This document shows positions 52,080 through 62,273 of a DNA stretch of 64,000 bases, one piece after another. Source of the DNA: Tenacibaculum sp. 190130A14a (lineage in GTDB: Bacteria > Bacteroidota > Bacteroidia > Flavobacteriales > Flavobacteriaceae). The notes under the pieces were generated by a model. The model was not told where the DNA came from. It saw only the letters and a program-made list of their open reading frames with translations, and ran no database searches. A program made the translations under genes and the position numbers. Where the stretch lies: the NCBI RefSeq assembly GCF_964048965.1, contig NZ_OZ040189.1, positions 1,240,001-1,304,000 of the forward strand, read 5' to 3'. Numbering within the stretch: position 1 is the first letter of the stretch; every line of letters starts with the position of its first letter.

Positions 52080-54638
52080 TTATTCGTCAAACTCTGTTCT
52101 TGTTTCCTGCGGCTTTTCGCCTTTTTCAATTTTTATGTTAAGTTTATTCGTCTTGTCGTCTAAATCCATAAAAATTGAATCTCCTTCGTCTAATTTAGAG
52201 TTTACAATTTCTTCAGCTAAAGCATCTTCTATATATTTTTGAATTGCTCTTTTTAAAGGTCTTGCACCGTATTGCTTATCGAAACCTTTATCAGCAATAT
52301 AATCTTTTGCTTTTTCACTTAAGGTTAAGTTGTATCCTAAATCAGCAATACGAGTTAATAATTTTTGTAGCTCAATATCAATAATCTTGTGAATGTCTTC
52401 ACGCTCTAAAGAATTAAAGATAATTACGTCATCTACTCTGTTTAAGAATTCTGGAGCAAAAGTTTTCTTTAAGGCACCTTCAATAATACTTTTTGCATGA
52501 GCATCTTCTTGTTCTTTTTTCGAAGAGGTGCCAAAACCAACTCCACCACCAAAATCTTTAAGTTTACGAACTCCAATATTTGAAGTCATAATGATTATTG
52601 TGTTTCTAAAGTCTATTTTTCTACCTAAACTATCAGTAATGTGTCCGTCATCTAAAACTTGTAAAAGAGTGTTGAACACATCTGGATGAGCTTTTTCAAT
52701 TTCATCTAAAAGAACAACAGAGTAAGGTTTGCGACGAACTTTTTCAGTAAGTTGTCCGCCTTCTTCGTATCCTACGTATCCTGGAGGTGCTCCAATTAAT
52801 CGAGAAATAGCGAACTTTTCCATGTATTCACTCATATCAATTCTAATTAAAGAATCGTCAGAATCAAATAATTCTTTGGCAAGAACTTTAGCTAATTGAG
52901 TTTTACCTACACCTGTAGATCCTAAAAAGATAAAAGAACCTATCGGTTTGTTTGGATCTTTTAAACCAACTCTATTACGTTGAATAGCTTTAACCACTTT
53001 TGTTACTGCGTCATCTTGACCAATTACTTTTCCTTTAATTAGGTTTGGTAATTCAGCTAAACGATTACTCTCAGCTTCAGCAACACGATTTACAGGAATT
53101 CCTGTCATCATTGAAACCACTTCAGCAACATTGTCTTCAGTTACTGTTTCTCGGTGTAGCTTAGAGTCTTCTTCCCATTGATTTTGAGCAGATTCTAAAG
53201 CTGTTTCAATATTTTTCTCGTCATCACGTAATTTTGCAGCCTCTTCATATTTTTGGCCGCTAACCGCTTTGCTTTTACGTTCTCTGATCTCTTCTAATTT
53301 AGCTTCTAGTTCTAAAATTTGTTGAGGAACAACAATGTTGGTTATATGAATTCTAGATCCTGCTTCATCCAAAGCATCAATAGCTTTGTCTGGTAAAAAT
53401 CTATCGGTCATATAACGATTTGTTAATTTAACACAAGCTTCGATAGCTTCATCTGTAAACTCAACATGATGGTGTGCTTCATATTTACCTTTGATGTTGT
53501 GTAAAATTTGTACAGTTTCTTCTACGGTAGTAGGATCTACAATTACCTTTTGAAAACGACGCTCTAAAGCTCCGTCTTTTTCAATATTAGTTCTGTATTC
53601 ATCTAAAGTAGTTGCTCCAATACATTGAATTTCTCCTCTAGCTAAAGCTGGTTTTAGCATATTAGAAGCATCTAACGATCCTGTAGCGCCTCCGGCACCT
53701 ACGATAGTGTGGATTTCATCAATGAATAAAATGATATCATCATTTTTTTCTAGTTCATTCATTAATGCTTTCATACGTTCTTCGAACTGTCCTCTGTATT
53801 TTGTTCCTGCAACTAAACTAGCTAAGTCTAAAGAGACAATACGCTTGTCAAATAAGATTCTAGATACTTTTCTATTAACGATTCGTAGTGCTAACCCTTC
53901 AGCAATAGCTGATTTACCTACTCCAGGCTCACCAATTAACATTGGGTTATTCTTTTTGCGTCTACTCAAAATTTGAGAAACACGCTCTATCTCTTCTTTT
54001 CTTCCAACGACAGGGTCAAGTCTATTTTCTTCCGCTAATGCCGTTAAATCACGTCCAAAATTGTCTAGAACAGGTGTTTTAGACTTCTTTGTTTGTTTTC
54101 CTTTAGGAGGTTGTTGCCCATAAGGATTTGATTTTTCATCTGAAAATTCACCTTCAGATGGAGTTTCAGCAATTGGATCTATATTCATGTTATAATCTTC
54201 TACGTGTAATTCTTTATACACAGCCTTCGCTTGATCATAATCTACGTCGTACTTTTGTAAAAGTTTTGTTGTAGGGTCGTTTTCGTTTCTAAGTATACAT
54301 AGCAAAAGGTGTGCGGTATCTATCGCAGAGCTTTGATATAACTTAGCTTCTAAAAAAGTGGTTTTAATAGCTTTTTCAGCCTGCCTTGTTAAGTGTAAGC
54401 TCTTCTTTTCGTTTGAATGTAAAGAAGGGGATGAAGGATTTAATTTTTCCAGTTTATGGCGCACTAAATCTAAATCTACATCGAACGTAGTTAAAATTTC
54501 AATAGCCTTTCCGTCTCCTTTTCTTATTAAACCTAATAAAAGATGTTCTGTTCCAATAAAGTCATGTCCTAGTCGCAGGGCTTCTTCTTTACTGAAAGTA
54601 ATAACATCTCTAACTTGTGGTGAAAAATTATCGTCCAT
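52080..54638 (-). CDS. clpC: ATP-dependent Clp protease ATP-binding subunit ClpC
   Basis: An 852-residue Hsp100 unfoldase that feeds ClpP. The double Clp_N domain is at about residues 1-150 (FSKEEALRLGHDFIGTEHLL). The first AAA+ module has Walker A GEPGVGKSA and Walker B IILFIDEIHT; a UVR-type coiled segment with RKSKAVSGQKYEEAAKLRDDE lies between; the second module has GSTGVGKTQ and VVLLDEIEKAH. Arginine finger and C-terminal D2-small domain are present. Gene faces away from gyrA. Confidence 0.96.
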   Translation of the reverse strand: MDDNFSPQVRDVITFSKEEALRLGHDFIGTEHLLLGLIRKGDGKAIEILTTFDVDLDLVRHKLEKLNPSSPSLHSNEKKSLHLTRQAEKAIKTTFLEAKLYQSSAIDTAHLLLCILRNENDPTTKLLQKYDVDYDQAKAVYKELHVEDYNMNIDPIAETPSEGEFSDEKSNPYGQQPPKGKQTKKSKTPVLDNFGRDLTALAEENRLDPVVGRKEEIERVSQILSRRKKNNPMLIGEPGVGKSAIAEGLALRIVNRKVSRILFDKRIVSLDLASLVAGTKYRGQFEERMKALMNELEKNDDIILFIDEIHTIVGAGGATGSLDASNMLKPALARGEIQCIGATTLDEYRTNIEKDGALERRFQKVIVDPTTVEETVQILHNIKGKYEAHHHVEFTDEAIEACVKLTNRYMTDRFLPDKAIDALDEAGSRIHITNIVVPQQILELEAKLEEIRERKSKAVSGQKYEEAAKLRDDEKNIETALESAQNQWEEDSKLHRETVTEDNVAEVVSMMTGIPVNRVAEAESNRLAELPNLIKGKVIGQDDAVTKVVKAIQRNRVGLKDPNKPIGSFIFLGSTGVGKTQLAKVLAKELFDSDDSLIRIDMSEYMEKFAISRLIGAPPGYVGYEEGGQLTEKVRRKPYSVVLLDEIEKAHPDVFNTLLQVLDDGHITDSLGRKIDFRNTIIIMTSNIGVRKLKDFGGGVGFGTSSKKEQEDAHAKSIIEGALKKTFAPEFLNRVDDVIIFNSLEREDIHKIIDIELQKLLTRIADLGYNLTLSEKAKDYIADKGFDKQYGARPLKRAIQKYIEDALAEEIVNSKLDEGDSIFMDLDDKTNKLNIKIEKGEKPQETRTEFDE

Positions 54639-54658
54639 AAAATTTATTTCTGTGTTGT

Positions 54659-54667
54659 GTAAAGTTA
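54659..54667 (-). promoter_or_regulatory. -7 promoter-like element of clpC
   Basis: On the minus strand TAACTTTAC, a TAnnTTTAC variant, 21 bases upstream of the clpC ATG. A TTG about 23 bases further upstream could be the -33 element. Confidence 0.4.
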
Positions 54668-54793
54668 ATGAGATTTTTTATTAAAAATTACAAAAAAAAT
54701 GCCAATTCTAATTTGTGTCAATTTGACGGATTAAAAAAGATGGAGAATCTTTATAAAATTGTTAATAAAAAGGGTTAAAAGGGTAAGGTAAAC

Positions 54794-54826
54794 TTTGTGT
54801 AAACGTTAAGGAAATTGTATCTTGCC
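54794..54826 (+). promoter_or_regulatory. gyrA promoter
   Basis: TTTG at 54794-54797, a 21-base spacer, then TATCTTGC at 54819-54826: a close fit to TTG-N(19-21)-TAnnTTTG of Flavobacteria. It leaves a leader of about 100 bases before the gyrA ATG. Confidence 0.5.
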
Positions 54827-54837
54827 ATGTTTTAAAA

Positions 54838-54860
54838 AACAACACTTTTTTAGTGTTGTT
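54838..54860 (+). other. Hairpin in the gyrA leader
   Basis: Nine-base arms AACAACACT and AGTGTTGTT around a five-T loop. It lies immediately downstream of the predicted start site and is not followed by a T run, so it looks like a 5'-end RNA stem rather than a terminator. Function unknown. Confidence 0.45.
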
Positions 54861-54934
54861 GACAAGTGAGTTTTATAAAAGGGTAAAATTCACTTTTTTA
54901 TGAAAATAAATACTAATATTTTAAAAAGAAATAT

Positions 54935-57430
54935 ATGGCAGATGGCGAAAAGTTGATACCTATCAACATTGAAGAGCAAATGAAGTCAGCTTACATCGAT
55001 TATTCGATGTCGGTTATTGTTTCGAGAGCATTACCTGATGTAAGAGATGGTTTAAAACCAGTACATAGAAGGGTTTTATTCGGAATGCATGAATTAGGTA
55101 TCAAATCTACTGGAGCATATAAGAAATCAGCAAGAGTGGTTGGGGAAGTATTAGGTAAGTATCACCCACACGGAGATACATCTGTATATGATTCTATGGT
55201 ACGTATGGCACAAGATTGGAGTGTGCGTTATATGATGGTTGATGGGCAAGGGAACTTTGGTTCTGTAGATGGAGATAGCCCAGCAGCAATGCGTTATACA
55301 GAGGTTCGTATGCAAAAAATATCAGAAGAAATGTTATCTGATATTGAAAAAGATACTGTAGATCACAAATTAAACTTTGATGATACTTTAAAGGAGCCAA
55401 CCGTACTTCCTACAAGAATTCCAAATTTATTAGTAAATGGAGCTTCAGGAATTGCAGTAGGTATGGCCACTAATATGGCACCACACAATTTAACTGAGGT
55501 TATCAATGGTACCATTGCTTACATCGATAATAGAGATATTGAAATTGACGAGTTAATGCAGCATGTAAAAGCGCCAGATTTCCCTACAGGAGGAATTATC
55601 TACGGATATGATGGTGTACGTGATGCTTTTCATACCGGTAGAGGGCGTATTGTCATGCGTGCAAAAGCTACCATTGAAGAAGTAAAAGGACGTGAGTGTA
55701 TTATTGTAAATGAAATTCCTTACCAAGTTAATAAAGCAGATATGATTAAGAAAACTGCTGACTTAGTAAACGATAAGAAATTAGAAGGAATAGCAAGTAT
55801 ACGTGATGAGTCTGACCGTAAAGGAATGCGTATTGTTTATGTATTAAAGCGTGATGCAATACCAAATATTGTTCTAAACAAATTGTTTAAATACACTCAG
55901 TTACAAACTTCGTTTAGTGTAAATAATATTGCTTTAGTAAATGGTCGTCCAGAACAGTTAAATTTAAAGCAATTGATTCATCATTTTGTAGAGCATAGAC
56001 ACGAGGTTGTTGTGCGTCGAACAAAATATGAATTGGCAAAAGCAGAGGCAAGAGCTCATATCTTAGAAGGATTAATTATAGCTTCAGATAATATAGATGA
56101 AGTAATAACCATAATTAGAGGTTCTTCGAATGCTGATGAGGCTAGAGAAAAGTTAATGGAACGTTTCGAATTAACTGAAATTCAAGCCAGAGCAATTGTA
56201 GAAATGCGTTTACGTCAACTAACAGGACTAGAACAAGATAAGTTACGTGCTGAGTATGATGAGATTATTAAAACGATTGCTGATTTAAAAGATATTTTAT
56301 CAAATGAAGAGCGTCGTTACAATATCATAAAAGACGAATTACTATATATTAAAGAAAAATATGGTGATGAGCGTCGTTCTACTATTGAGTATGCAGGAGG
56401 AGATATGCGTATTGAAGATATGATACCAAACTCAAAAGTGGTGGTAACTATTTCTCATGCTGGATATGTAAAGCGTACAAATTTAGATGAATATAAGGTT
56501 CAAAATAGAGGAGGTAGAGGTCAAAAAGGTGCTACCACTAGAAATGAAGATTTTTTAGAACATTTATTTGTTGGAACTAACCATCAATATATGTTATTCT
56601 TTACTCAAAAAGGAAAAGTATTTTGGATGCGTGTGTATGAAATTCCAGAAGGAGGAAAGAATACAAAAGGTAGAGCGATTCAAAATCTTATCAATATTGA
56701 ACAAGATGATAAAGTAAAAGCATTTTTAGTTACAGGAGATTTAAAAGATGAAGATTACATTAATTCTCATTATGTAATTATGGCTACCAAAAAAGGACAG
56801 GTAAAGAAAACTCCTTTAGAGCAATATTCTCGTCCTAGAGCTAATGGTATCAATGCAATTACTATTAAAGAAGGAGATGAACTATTAGAAGCAAAACTAA
56901 CTACTGGAGATAGCCAAGTAATGTTAGCTTTAAAGTCTGGAAAGGCAATTAGATTTGAAGAGTCTAAAACAAGACCGATGGGACGTACAGCTTCTGGAGT
57001 TAGAGGGATCACTTTAGGAAATGAAAAAGATGAAGTGATAGGAATGGTTTCTGTAAACGATATGGAAAGCAATATCTTAGTAGTATCGGAAAAAGGTTAT
57101 GGAAAGCGTTCTAATTTAGAAGATTACCGAATTACAAATAGAGGAGGTAAAGGAGTTAAGACTCTGAATATTTCTGAAAAAACAGGTGAGTTAGTAGCTA
57201 TAAAAAATGTTGATGATTCAAATGATTTAATGATCATTAACAAATCAGGACTTACCATTAGAATGGCTGTTGAAGATTTAAGAGTTATGGGACGTGCGAC
57301 ACAAGGTGTACGTTTGATAAATATTAAAAATAACGACAGTATTGCTGCAGTAGCAAAAGTATTGCATGAAAAAGAAGAAAGTGAAAATGGCACGGAAATT
57401 GAAAATGATGATAATGAAAACCAAGAATAA
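54935..57430 (+). CDS. gyrA: DNA gyrase subunit A
   Basis: An 831-residue type II topoisomerase subunit that cuts and rejoins DNA for negative supercoiling. The catalytic tyrosine is Tyr121 in [10 protein letters not shown]. The quinolone-resistance region reads [20 protein letters not shown] with Thr82 and Asp86, the residues found in susceptible Flavobacteria, so no classical resistance change is seen. The GyrA box is [10 protein letters not shown], and the C-terminal beta-pinwheel repeats run from about residue 500. An acidic tail ends the protein ([15 protein letters not shown]). Confidence 0.97.
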   Translation: MADGEKLIPINIEEQMKSAYIDYSMSVIVSRALPDVRDGLKPVHRRVLFGMHELGIKSTGAYKKSARVVGEVLGKYHPHGDTSVYDSMVRMAQDWSVRYMMVDGQGNFGSVDGDSPAAMRYTEVRMQKISEEMLSDIEKDTVDHKLNFDDTLKEPTVLPTRIPNLLVNGASGIAVGMATNMAPHNLTEVINGTIAYIDNRDIEIDELMQHVKAPDFPTGGIIYGYDGVRDAFHTGRGRIVMRAKATIEEVKGRECIIVNEIPYQVNKADMIKKTADLVNDKKLEGIASIRDESDRKGMRIVYVLKRDAIPNIVLNKLFKYTQLQTSFSVNNIALVNGRPEQLNLKQLIHHFVEHRHEVVVRRTKYELAKAEARAHILEGLIIASDNIDEVITIIRGSSNADEAREKLMERFELTEIQARAIVEMRLRQLTGLEQDKLRAEYDEIIKTIADLKDILSNEERRYNIIKDELLYIKEKYGDERRSTIEYAGGDMRIEDMIPNSKVVVTISHAGYVKRTNLDEYKVQNRGGRGQKGATTRNEDFLEHLFVGTNHQYMLFFTQKGKVFWMRVYEIPEGGKNTKGRAIQNLINIEQDDKVKAFLVTGDLKDEDYINSHYVIMATKKGQVKKTPLEQYSRPRANGINAITIKEGDELLEAKLTTGDSQVMLALKSGKAIRFEESKTRPMGRTASGVRGITLGNEKDEVIGMVSVNDMESNILVVSEKGYGKRSNLEDYRITNRGGKGVKTLNISEKTGELVAIKNVDDSNDLMIINKSGLTIRMAVEDLRVMGRATQGVRLINIKNNDSIAAVAKVLHEKEESENGTEIENDDNENQE

Positions 57431-57456
57431 CAAATAATAAATCATATTTTTTTAAG

Positions 57457-58689
57457 ATGAAAAAACAAGTTTTAGCACTTTCTTTAGGATTAATGTCTTT
57501 AGCAGCTACGGCGCAAAAATCAGAGTTAAAGGCAGCTGAGAAGGCTATAAAAAAACAAGATTTTAATACCGCTATTTCTACTTTAAATTCAATTGAAGGT
57601 TCAGTAGTAATGGGAGACGATAAGTACAAGCCAAAGTTTTATTATTTAAAAGGGCAGGCATATGCTGCTAAAAAAGATTATAAAACGGCTGGAGAAGCTT
57701 TTAGAGAATTACAAGCTATTGGAGATAAGAAGTATGCTGCACAAGCTGGACCGATACTAAATAAAATGATACAAGAAGTATCAAACGATGCAGTTGATTT
57801 ATATAACAATAAGAAGGATTATTCGAAAGCAGCTGATAAGTTTTATTTAACGTATGTTTTAAGCCCAAGAGATACTTCATTTGCTTACAATGCAGCGGTA
57901 TCTGCTACACAGGCTAAAGAATACGATAAGGCCTTAGGATATTATGCTGAGTTAAGAAAAGTAGGATATACAGGAATTGAAACTAAATATGTAGCTACTA
58001 ATAAAGCAACAGGGAAAGTTGAGAACTTAGGGTCTGAAAAGCAGAGAGATTTAATGGTTAAATCTGGACAATATATCAAACCTGGAATTGAAGTTTCTGA
58101 ATCTAAGCAAGCTAGTATTGTTAAAAACATAGCTTTAATCTTAAAGGAGCAAGGAAAAACAGATGAGGCAATTGCTGCATTTAAAGATGCAAGAGCATCA
58201 GATCCTAAAGATTTAAACTTAATCTTGAACGAAGCTCAGTTATATGTTGAGATGGGTAAAATGGATAAATTTGGTGAATTAATGGAAGAAGCAGTTTCTT
58301 TAGATCCAGAAAACCCAACATTATATTACAACTTAGGAGTTGTAAATTATAATCAAGGTAGAATGGAGGAAGCTAAGAAGTATTATGAAAAAGCAGCTGA
58401 ATTAAAGCCAGATTATGCGGATGCTTATATGAACTTAGCAGTTGTTGTTTTAGATAAGGACAAGAATATCGTTGAGGAAATGAACAAGAACTTATCTAAC
58501 TTTAAAAAGTATGATGAGTTAGCATTAAAGCAAAAGGAAGTATATAAAGAAGCTTTACCATTTTTAGAAAAAGCAGATAGTTTAAATAGAAATTTAGACA
58601 CGGTTAAAACTCTTATGAATTTATATGAAGTTTTAGAAATGGAAGAAAAAGCTAAAGAATATAGAGATTTATACAAGTCAATGAGATAA
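57457..58689 (+). CDS. Periplasmic TPR protein
   Basis: A 410-residue protein with a cleavable signal (MKKQVLALSLGLMSLAATAQ) followed by tetratricopeptide repeats throughout, for example YKTAGEAFRELQAIG, YSKAADKFYLTYVL, YDKALGYYAELRKVG and the near-consensus PTLYYNLGVVNYNQGRMEEAKKYYEKAAELKPD. TPRs bind proteins; partner not known. It is 26 bases after gyrA, likely cotranscribed, with a strong terminator after it. Confidence 0.88.
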   Translation: MKKQVLALSLGLMSLAATAQKSELKAAEKAIKKQDFNTAISTLNSIEGSVVMGDDKYKPKFYYLKGQAYAAKKDYKTAGEAFRELQAIGDKKYAAQAGPILNKMIQEVSNDAVDLYNNKKDYSKAADKFYLTYVLSPRDTSFAYNAAVSATQAKEYDKALGYYAELRKVGYTGIETKYVATNKATGKVENLGSEKQRDLMVKSGQYIKPGIEVSESKQASIVKNIALILKEQGKTDEAIAAFKDARASDPKDLNLILNEAQLYVEMGKMDKFGELMEEAVSLDPENPTLYYNLGVVNYNQGRMEEAKKYYEKAAELKPDYADAYMNLAVVVLDKDKNIVEEMNKNLSNFKKYDELALKQKEVYKEALPFLEKADSLNRNLDTVKTLMNLYEVLEMEEKAKEYRDLYKSMR

Positions 58690-58707
58690 GTATAAGTAGA
58701 AACTAGT

Positions 58708-58740
58708 AAAAAAGCCGAAACAATTGTTTCGGCTTTTTTA
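58708..58740 (+). terminator. Terminator after the TPR gene
   Basis: Perfect palindrome GCCGAAACAATTGTTTCGGC flanked by six A and six T. Confidence 0.88.
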
Positions 58741-58788
58741 TTGTATAAGTTTTAGTAATAAGACTATTTGTATTACTTAACTATTTCG

Positions 58789-58821
58789 TTTGAAGTTTCT
58801 TCTTTAGTGTTGTATTTTTAC
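58789..58821 (+). promoter_or_regulatory. yaaA promoter
   Basis: TTTG at 58789-58792, a 20-base spacer and TATTTTTAC at 58813-58821, a good fit to the Flavobacterial TTG/TAnnTTTG promoter with A for G. It lies inside the longest upstream extension of the frame, supporting the ATG at 58846 as the start. Confidence 0.55.
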
Positions 58822-58845
58822 ATACGTTTTAACAAGAAGAATCAA

Positions 58846-59604
58846 ATGAAAATAATAATATCTCCTGCTAAATCTTTAGATTTTGAAAGTAAAGTTCCAA
58901 CAGAACTATATACACAGCCACAGTTTTTAGAGAATGCTACAAAGCTGAATAAAAAACTAAAAACTTTGTCTAGAAAGAAATTGTCAGAGCTTATGAAGAT
59001 TTCTCCGGATTTAGCGGCTCTTAATTATGAACGAAACCAAGTTTGGAATCCTGATTTTACACCCGAAAACGCGAAACAAGCTGTTTTTGCTTTTACCGGT
59101 GAAGTTTATAGAGGGCTTGATGCAAATACAATAGAGGAAAGTAAGTTACCGTTCTTACAGGAGAATTTGAGGATTTTATCAGGGCTATATGGTTTATTAA
59201 AACCATTAGATTTAATGCAGCCGTATCGTTTAGAAATGGGTACAAAACTTAAGGTAGGTAGAGCAGAGAACTTGTATAAGTTTTGGGGAAATACTATTGC
59301 AGAAACATTAAATGAAGAGATAAGCGACACTGAATTGTTTGTCAATTTAGCGAGTGCAGAATATTTCAAAGTTATTCCTAAAAAGGTGTTAAAAGTACCA
59401 ATGATAACTCCTGTTTTTAAAGATTTTAAAAACGGACAATATAAAACTATAATGACCTTTGCTAAGAAAGCCAGAGGGCTAATGGTTCGTTATATTGTAG
59501 ATCATAATATAACAACATTAGAAGGGTTAAAAGCATTTGATGTAGATGGTTATGGCTTTTCTCAAGAAATGTCAACAGAGCTTGAATTAGTATTTACAAG
59601 ATAG
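58846..59604 (+). CDS. yaaA: Peroxide stress protein YaaA
   Basis: A 252-residue protein of the YaaA/DUF328 family, which in E. coli limits free iron during peroxide stress. The ATG at 58846 gives MKIIISPAKSLDFES, the universal start of the family; the longer frame from 58768 runs through the promoter. Other motifs: LAALNYERNQVWN, AVFAFTGEVYRGL, LSGLYGLLKPLDLMQPYRLEMG and the C-terminal TFAKKARGLMVRYI. The GTG-started SanA-like gene follows 4 bases later. Confidence 0.95.
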   Translation: MKIIISPAKSLDFESKVPTELYTQPQFLENATKLNKKLKTLSRKKLSELMKISPDLAALNYERNQVWNPDFTPENAKQAVFAFTGEVYRGLDANTIEESKLPFLQENLRILSGLYGLLKPLDLMQPYRLEMGTKLKVGRAENLYKFWGNTIAETLNEEISDTELFVNLASAEYFKVIPKKVLKVPMITPVFKDFKNGQYKTIMTFAKKARGLMVRYIVDHNITTLEGLKAFDVDGYGFSQEMSTELELVFTR

Positions 59605-59608
59605 TTGT

Positions 59609-60241
59609 GTGAAACGAGTTTTAAAGAAATTAACAGCTATAAGTGTTTTTTTGTTAATCATAACTTTAATATGTAATAAGGTTGTGATTAACAACGCTCT
59701 TGACAGGCTTTATTCAACTACTGCAAACATTCCGAAAAATAAAGTTGGTTTGCTCTTAGGAACCTCAAAGTACTTAATTGATGGAAGAATCAACTTGTAT
59801 TATAAATTTAGACTTGATGCTGCGGTAGAACTTTATCAGGCTAAAAAGATTGATTTCATTGTTGTAAGTGGAGATAATGGTAGTAAAAGTTATGACGAAC
59901 CAACTACTTTCAAAGAAGACTTAATAAAGGCAGGTATTCCAGAGCATAGAATATATTTAGACTATGCAGGTTTTAGAACACTTGATTCAATCGTAAGAAT
60001 CAAAGAAATTTTTAAACAAAGTTCGATCACTATTATTTCGCAAAAATTCCATAATGAAAGAGCTTTATATTTAGCCGATAACTACAACATCGAAGCAGTT
60101 GGGTTCAATGCAAGAGGTATTTCTGGTGGATATGCTTTTAAGGTAACTATTAGAGAATATTTAGCCAGAGTAAAACTGTTTATTGATATATTTTTTAATA
60201 CACAACCTAAATTTTTAGGTAAACCTGTTGTCATTCCTTAA
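59609..60241 (+). CDS. SanA/YdcF-like DUF218 membrane protein
   Basis: A 210-residue protein with one N-terminal helix (about residues 7-25) and a DUF218 domain: VGLLLGTSKYLIDGRINLYYKFRLDAAVEL, IVVSGDNGSKSYDE and SQKFHNERALYLAD. This matches SanA, which in enteric bacteria affects vancomycin exclusion at high temperature; biochemical role unclear. Starts with GTG shortly after yaaA. Its stop overlaps the convergent serine dehydratase gene by four bases. Confidence 0.9.
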   Translation: MKRVLKKLTAISVFLLIITLICNKVVINNALDRLYSTTANIPKNKVGLLLGTSKYLIDGRINLYYKFRLDAAVELYQAKKIDFIVVSGDNGSKSYDEPTTFKEDLIKAGIPEHRIYLDYAGFRTLDSIVRIKEIFKQSSITIISQKFHNERALYLADNYNIEAVGFNARGISGGYAFKVTIREYLARVKLFIDIFFNTQPKFLGKPVVIP

Positions 60242-61665
60242 CAGTCAGCTAAACCTACAGTAATAGCTAAACCACCTTCAGAAGTTTCTTTATAGTTACG
60301 ATTCATATCTTTAGCTGTTTCCCACATAGTGTCAATTACTTTGTCTAAAGGTACTTTAGATTCCTTAGGATTAGTTTCTAAGGCCAATTCTGCAGCGTTT
60401 ATAGCTTTGATAGCTCCCATAGCATTTCGTTCAATACAAGGTACTTGTACAAGTCCACCGATAGGGTCACAGGTTAACCCTAAGTGATGTTCCATAGCAA
60501 TCTCTGCAGCAACTAAACATTGTGAAGGAGTTCCTCCTAAAAGTTCTGTTAAAGCCGCCGCGGCCATAGCAGAAGATACACCAATTTCAGCTTGACATCC
60601 ACCCATAGCAGCTGAAATCGTTGCGTTTTTCTTAAAAATACTTCCTATTTCACCCGCTGTAAGTAAAAATTTTCGGATATGTTCCGTATTAGCATTATGA
60701 TTTTCAATAACCATATAGTACATTAAAACAGCAGGAATAACACCAGCACTACCATTTGTAGGAGCAGTAACAACTCTTCCTAAAGAAGCGTTTACTTCAT
60801 TTACCGATAATGCCAAACAACTTACCCATTTTAAAATTTCTCTAAACTTAACTTCTGTTTTTCTAATAGCAGAAATCCATTCTTCTTTAGAACCATAAGT
60901 AGCTTCTTTTATCAGTTTTTTATGAGTTTCAAAAGCTCTACGTTTTACATTAAGTCCTCCTGGAAGAATACCTTCAGTATGACATCCGATATACATGCAT
61001 TCTAACATGGTGTCCCAAATTCTATCAAGTTCTGAGTTTATTACACTTTTTTGTCGAAGCACTAACTCATTTTCGAATACAATTTCAGAAATGTTTTTAT
61101 GGTGTTTTTCACAGTATTCATCAAGCTCTGAGGCTCTATTTATTGGAAAAGGAAAGTTTTGTTTATTTATCTCCTCACTTTTCGAAGCTTCAGCACTTTC
61201 TTGAATCACAAACCCTCCACCAATTGAATAATAAGTTTCAGTTGATATTTCATTCTTATTTATATCAAAAGCTCTAAAGGTCAATCCATTTGAATGAAAG
61301 TCTAAAAAGTCTCTGTTAAAAACAACATTCTTAAATGAGAAACTTAGTGTTTTCTCGTTGTTAAATTGCAGTCGATCAGTAGCCTTAATTTGAGTAATAA
61401 TGTTTTCAATATCCTCAATAGGAATATATTCAGGATCCGTACCACTTAAACCTAATAATACTGCTAAATCAGTAGCATGACCCTTTCCTGTTAAAGATAA
61501 AGATCCATATAAGTCAACTTTTAAAGAACACACCTCATTAAAAAGCGTTGTGTCTTTTAATTTTTTAATCCATTGCTGAGCTGCTCTCCATGGACCTAAG
61601 GTGTGTGAACTAGAAGGACCTACACCAATTTTTAGCATATCAAAAACACTAATAAACTGTGACAT
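60238..61665 (-). CDS. sdaA: L-serine dehydratase (iron-sulphur type, single chain)
   Basis: A 475-residue enzyme deaminating L-serine to pyruvate and ammonia. Start is ATG 61663-61665 (MSQFISVFDMLKIGVGPSSSHTLGP); the frame continues to 61791 but across a clear terminator. The beta domain comes first and the alpha domain, with GCQAEIGVSSAMAAAAL and the 4Fe-4S cysteines including CDPIGGLVQVPCIERN, comes second. The GPSSSHT motif is also characteristic. Confidence 0.95.
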   Translation of the reverse strand: MSQFISVFDMLKIGVGPSSSHTLGPWRAAQQWIKKLKDTTLFNEVCSLKVDLYGSLSLTGKGHATDLAVLLGLSGTDPEYIPIEDIENIITQIKATDRLQFNNEKTLSFSFKNVVFNRDFLDFHSNGLTFRAFDINKNEISTETYYSIGGGFVIQESAEASKSEEINKQNFPFPINRASELDEYCEKHHKNISEIVFENELVLRQKSVINSELDRIWDTMLECMYIGCHTEGILPGGLNVKRRAFETHKKLIKEATYGSKEEWISAIRKTEVKFREILKWVSCLALSVNEVNASLGRVVTAPTNGSAGVIPAVLMYYMVIENHNANTEHIRKFLLTAGEIGSIFKKNATISAAMGGCQAEIGVSSAMAAAALTELLGGTPSQCLVAAEIAMEHHLGLTCDPIGGLVQVPCIERNAMGAIKAINAAELALETNPKESKVPLDKVIDTMWETAKDMNRNYKETSEGGLAITVGLADC

Positions 61666-61690
61666 ATATAACGTTGTTTGTAGATGGCTA

Positions 61691-61728
61691 AAATAAAAAA
61701 ATCCTGTATTGAAAATCAATACAGGATT
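61691..61728 (-). terminator. Terminator between DUF2853 gene and L-serine dehydratase gene
   Basis: Arms ATCCTGTATTGA and TCAATACAGGAT around a three-base loop, followed on the minus strand by seven T and an A/T tail. It ends the DUF2853 transcript and rules out the longer serine dehydratase frame. Confidence 0.9.
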
Positions 61729-61750
61729 CATATTTTTTAATACAATAGTA

Positions 61751-62092
61751 TTACATTCCGTATACAGACTCCTTGTCAAACTTTTTAACAAGCATATAGT
61801 ATACTACTGCACGATATTTGTTTCTTTCAGATCTTCCGATTCTTTCCATAACATCATCAATCGCTTTATCTAATTCTGGACCATCAGCTAAACCTAACTT
61901 TTTCATTAAGAAATTTTTCTTAACAGTTTCTAATTCTTTAGGATCTGTACCAGAAACTGTCTCTGCATCTTTTTTATAGATAGAAGGACCTAATCCTTTA
62001 GTTACAGCTGTTAATAAGTCAGTATTTGAACGGATGTCTCTATCATCCATGAATTTTTTGTAAAGCGCTACTTTTTCGTCAAATTTACTCAT
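61751..62092 (-). CDS. DUF2853 family protein
   Basis: A 113-residue cytosolic helical protein of the DUF2853 family: MSKFDEKVALYKKFMDD, DLLTAVTKGLGPSIYKKDAETVSG and KNKYRAVVYYMLVKKF (here RNKYRAVVYYML). Function unknown; often abundant in marine bacteria. Own promoter region and own terminator. Confidence 0.9.
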   Translation of the reverse strand: MSKFDEKVALYKKFMDDRDIRSNTDLLTAVTKGLGPSIYKKDAETVSGTDPKELETVKKNFLMKKLGLADGPELDKAIDDVMERIGRSERNKYRAVVYYMLVKKFDKESVYGM

Positions 62093-62273
62093 GATTTTTT
62101 GTTTAAAAAGTTTAATTTAAATTTTGTGACTTTTCATCCTTTCAAATATAGAAAAATAAATTAGCTAATCAAATCTCTTTTTTGGCGAAAATTGAGAATT
62201 GAAATTGTTAATTAATTTGTTGAAAACAATTAGTAGTTGTAGTAAATAGGCACTATTCTTGTAGTAAATTTAT

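Noticed and set aside
57324..57629. Antisense frame of 101 codons over the gyrA end and the TPR gene start
   Set aside because: Lies opposite two clear genes, with hydrophobic low-complexity translation and no motif.
58768..58845. N-terminal extension of yaaA
   Set aside because: It covers the promoter elements and is not conserved in the family, which starts MKIIISPAKS.
61666..61791. N-terminal extension of the L-serine dehydratase frame
   Set aside because: It runs through a strong terminator hairpin of the upstream gene, and the family starts at MSQFISVFDML.
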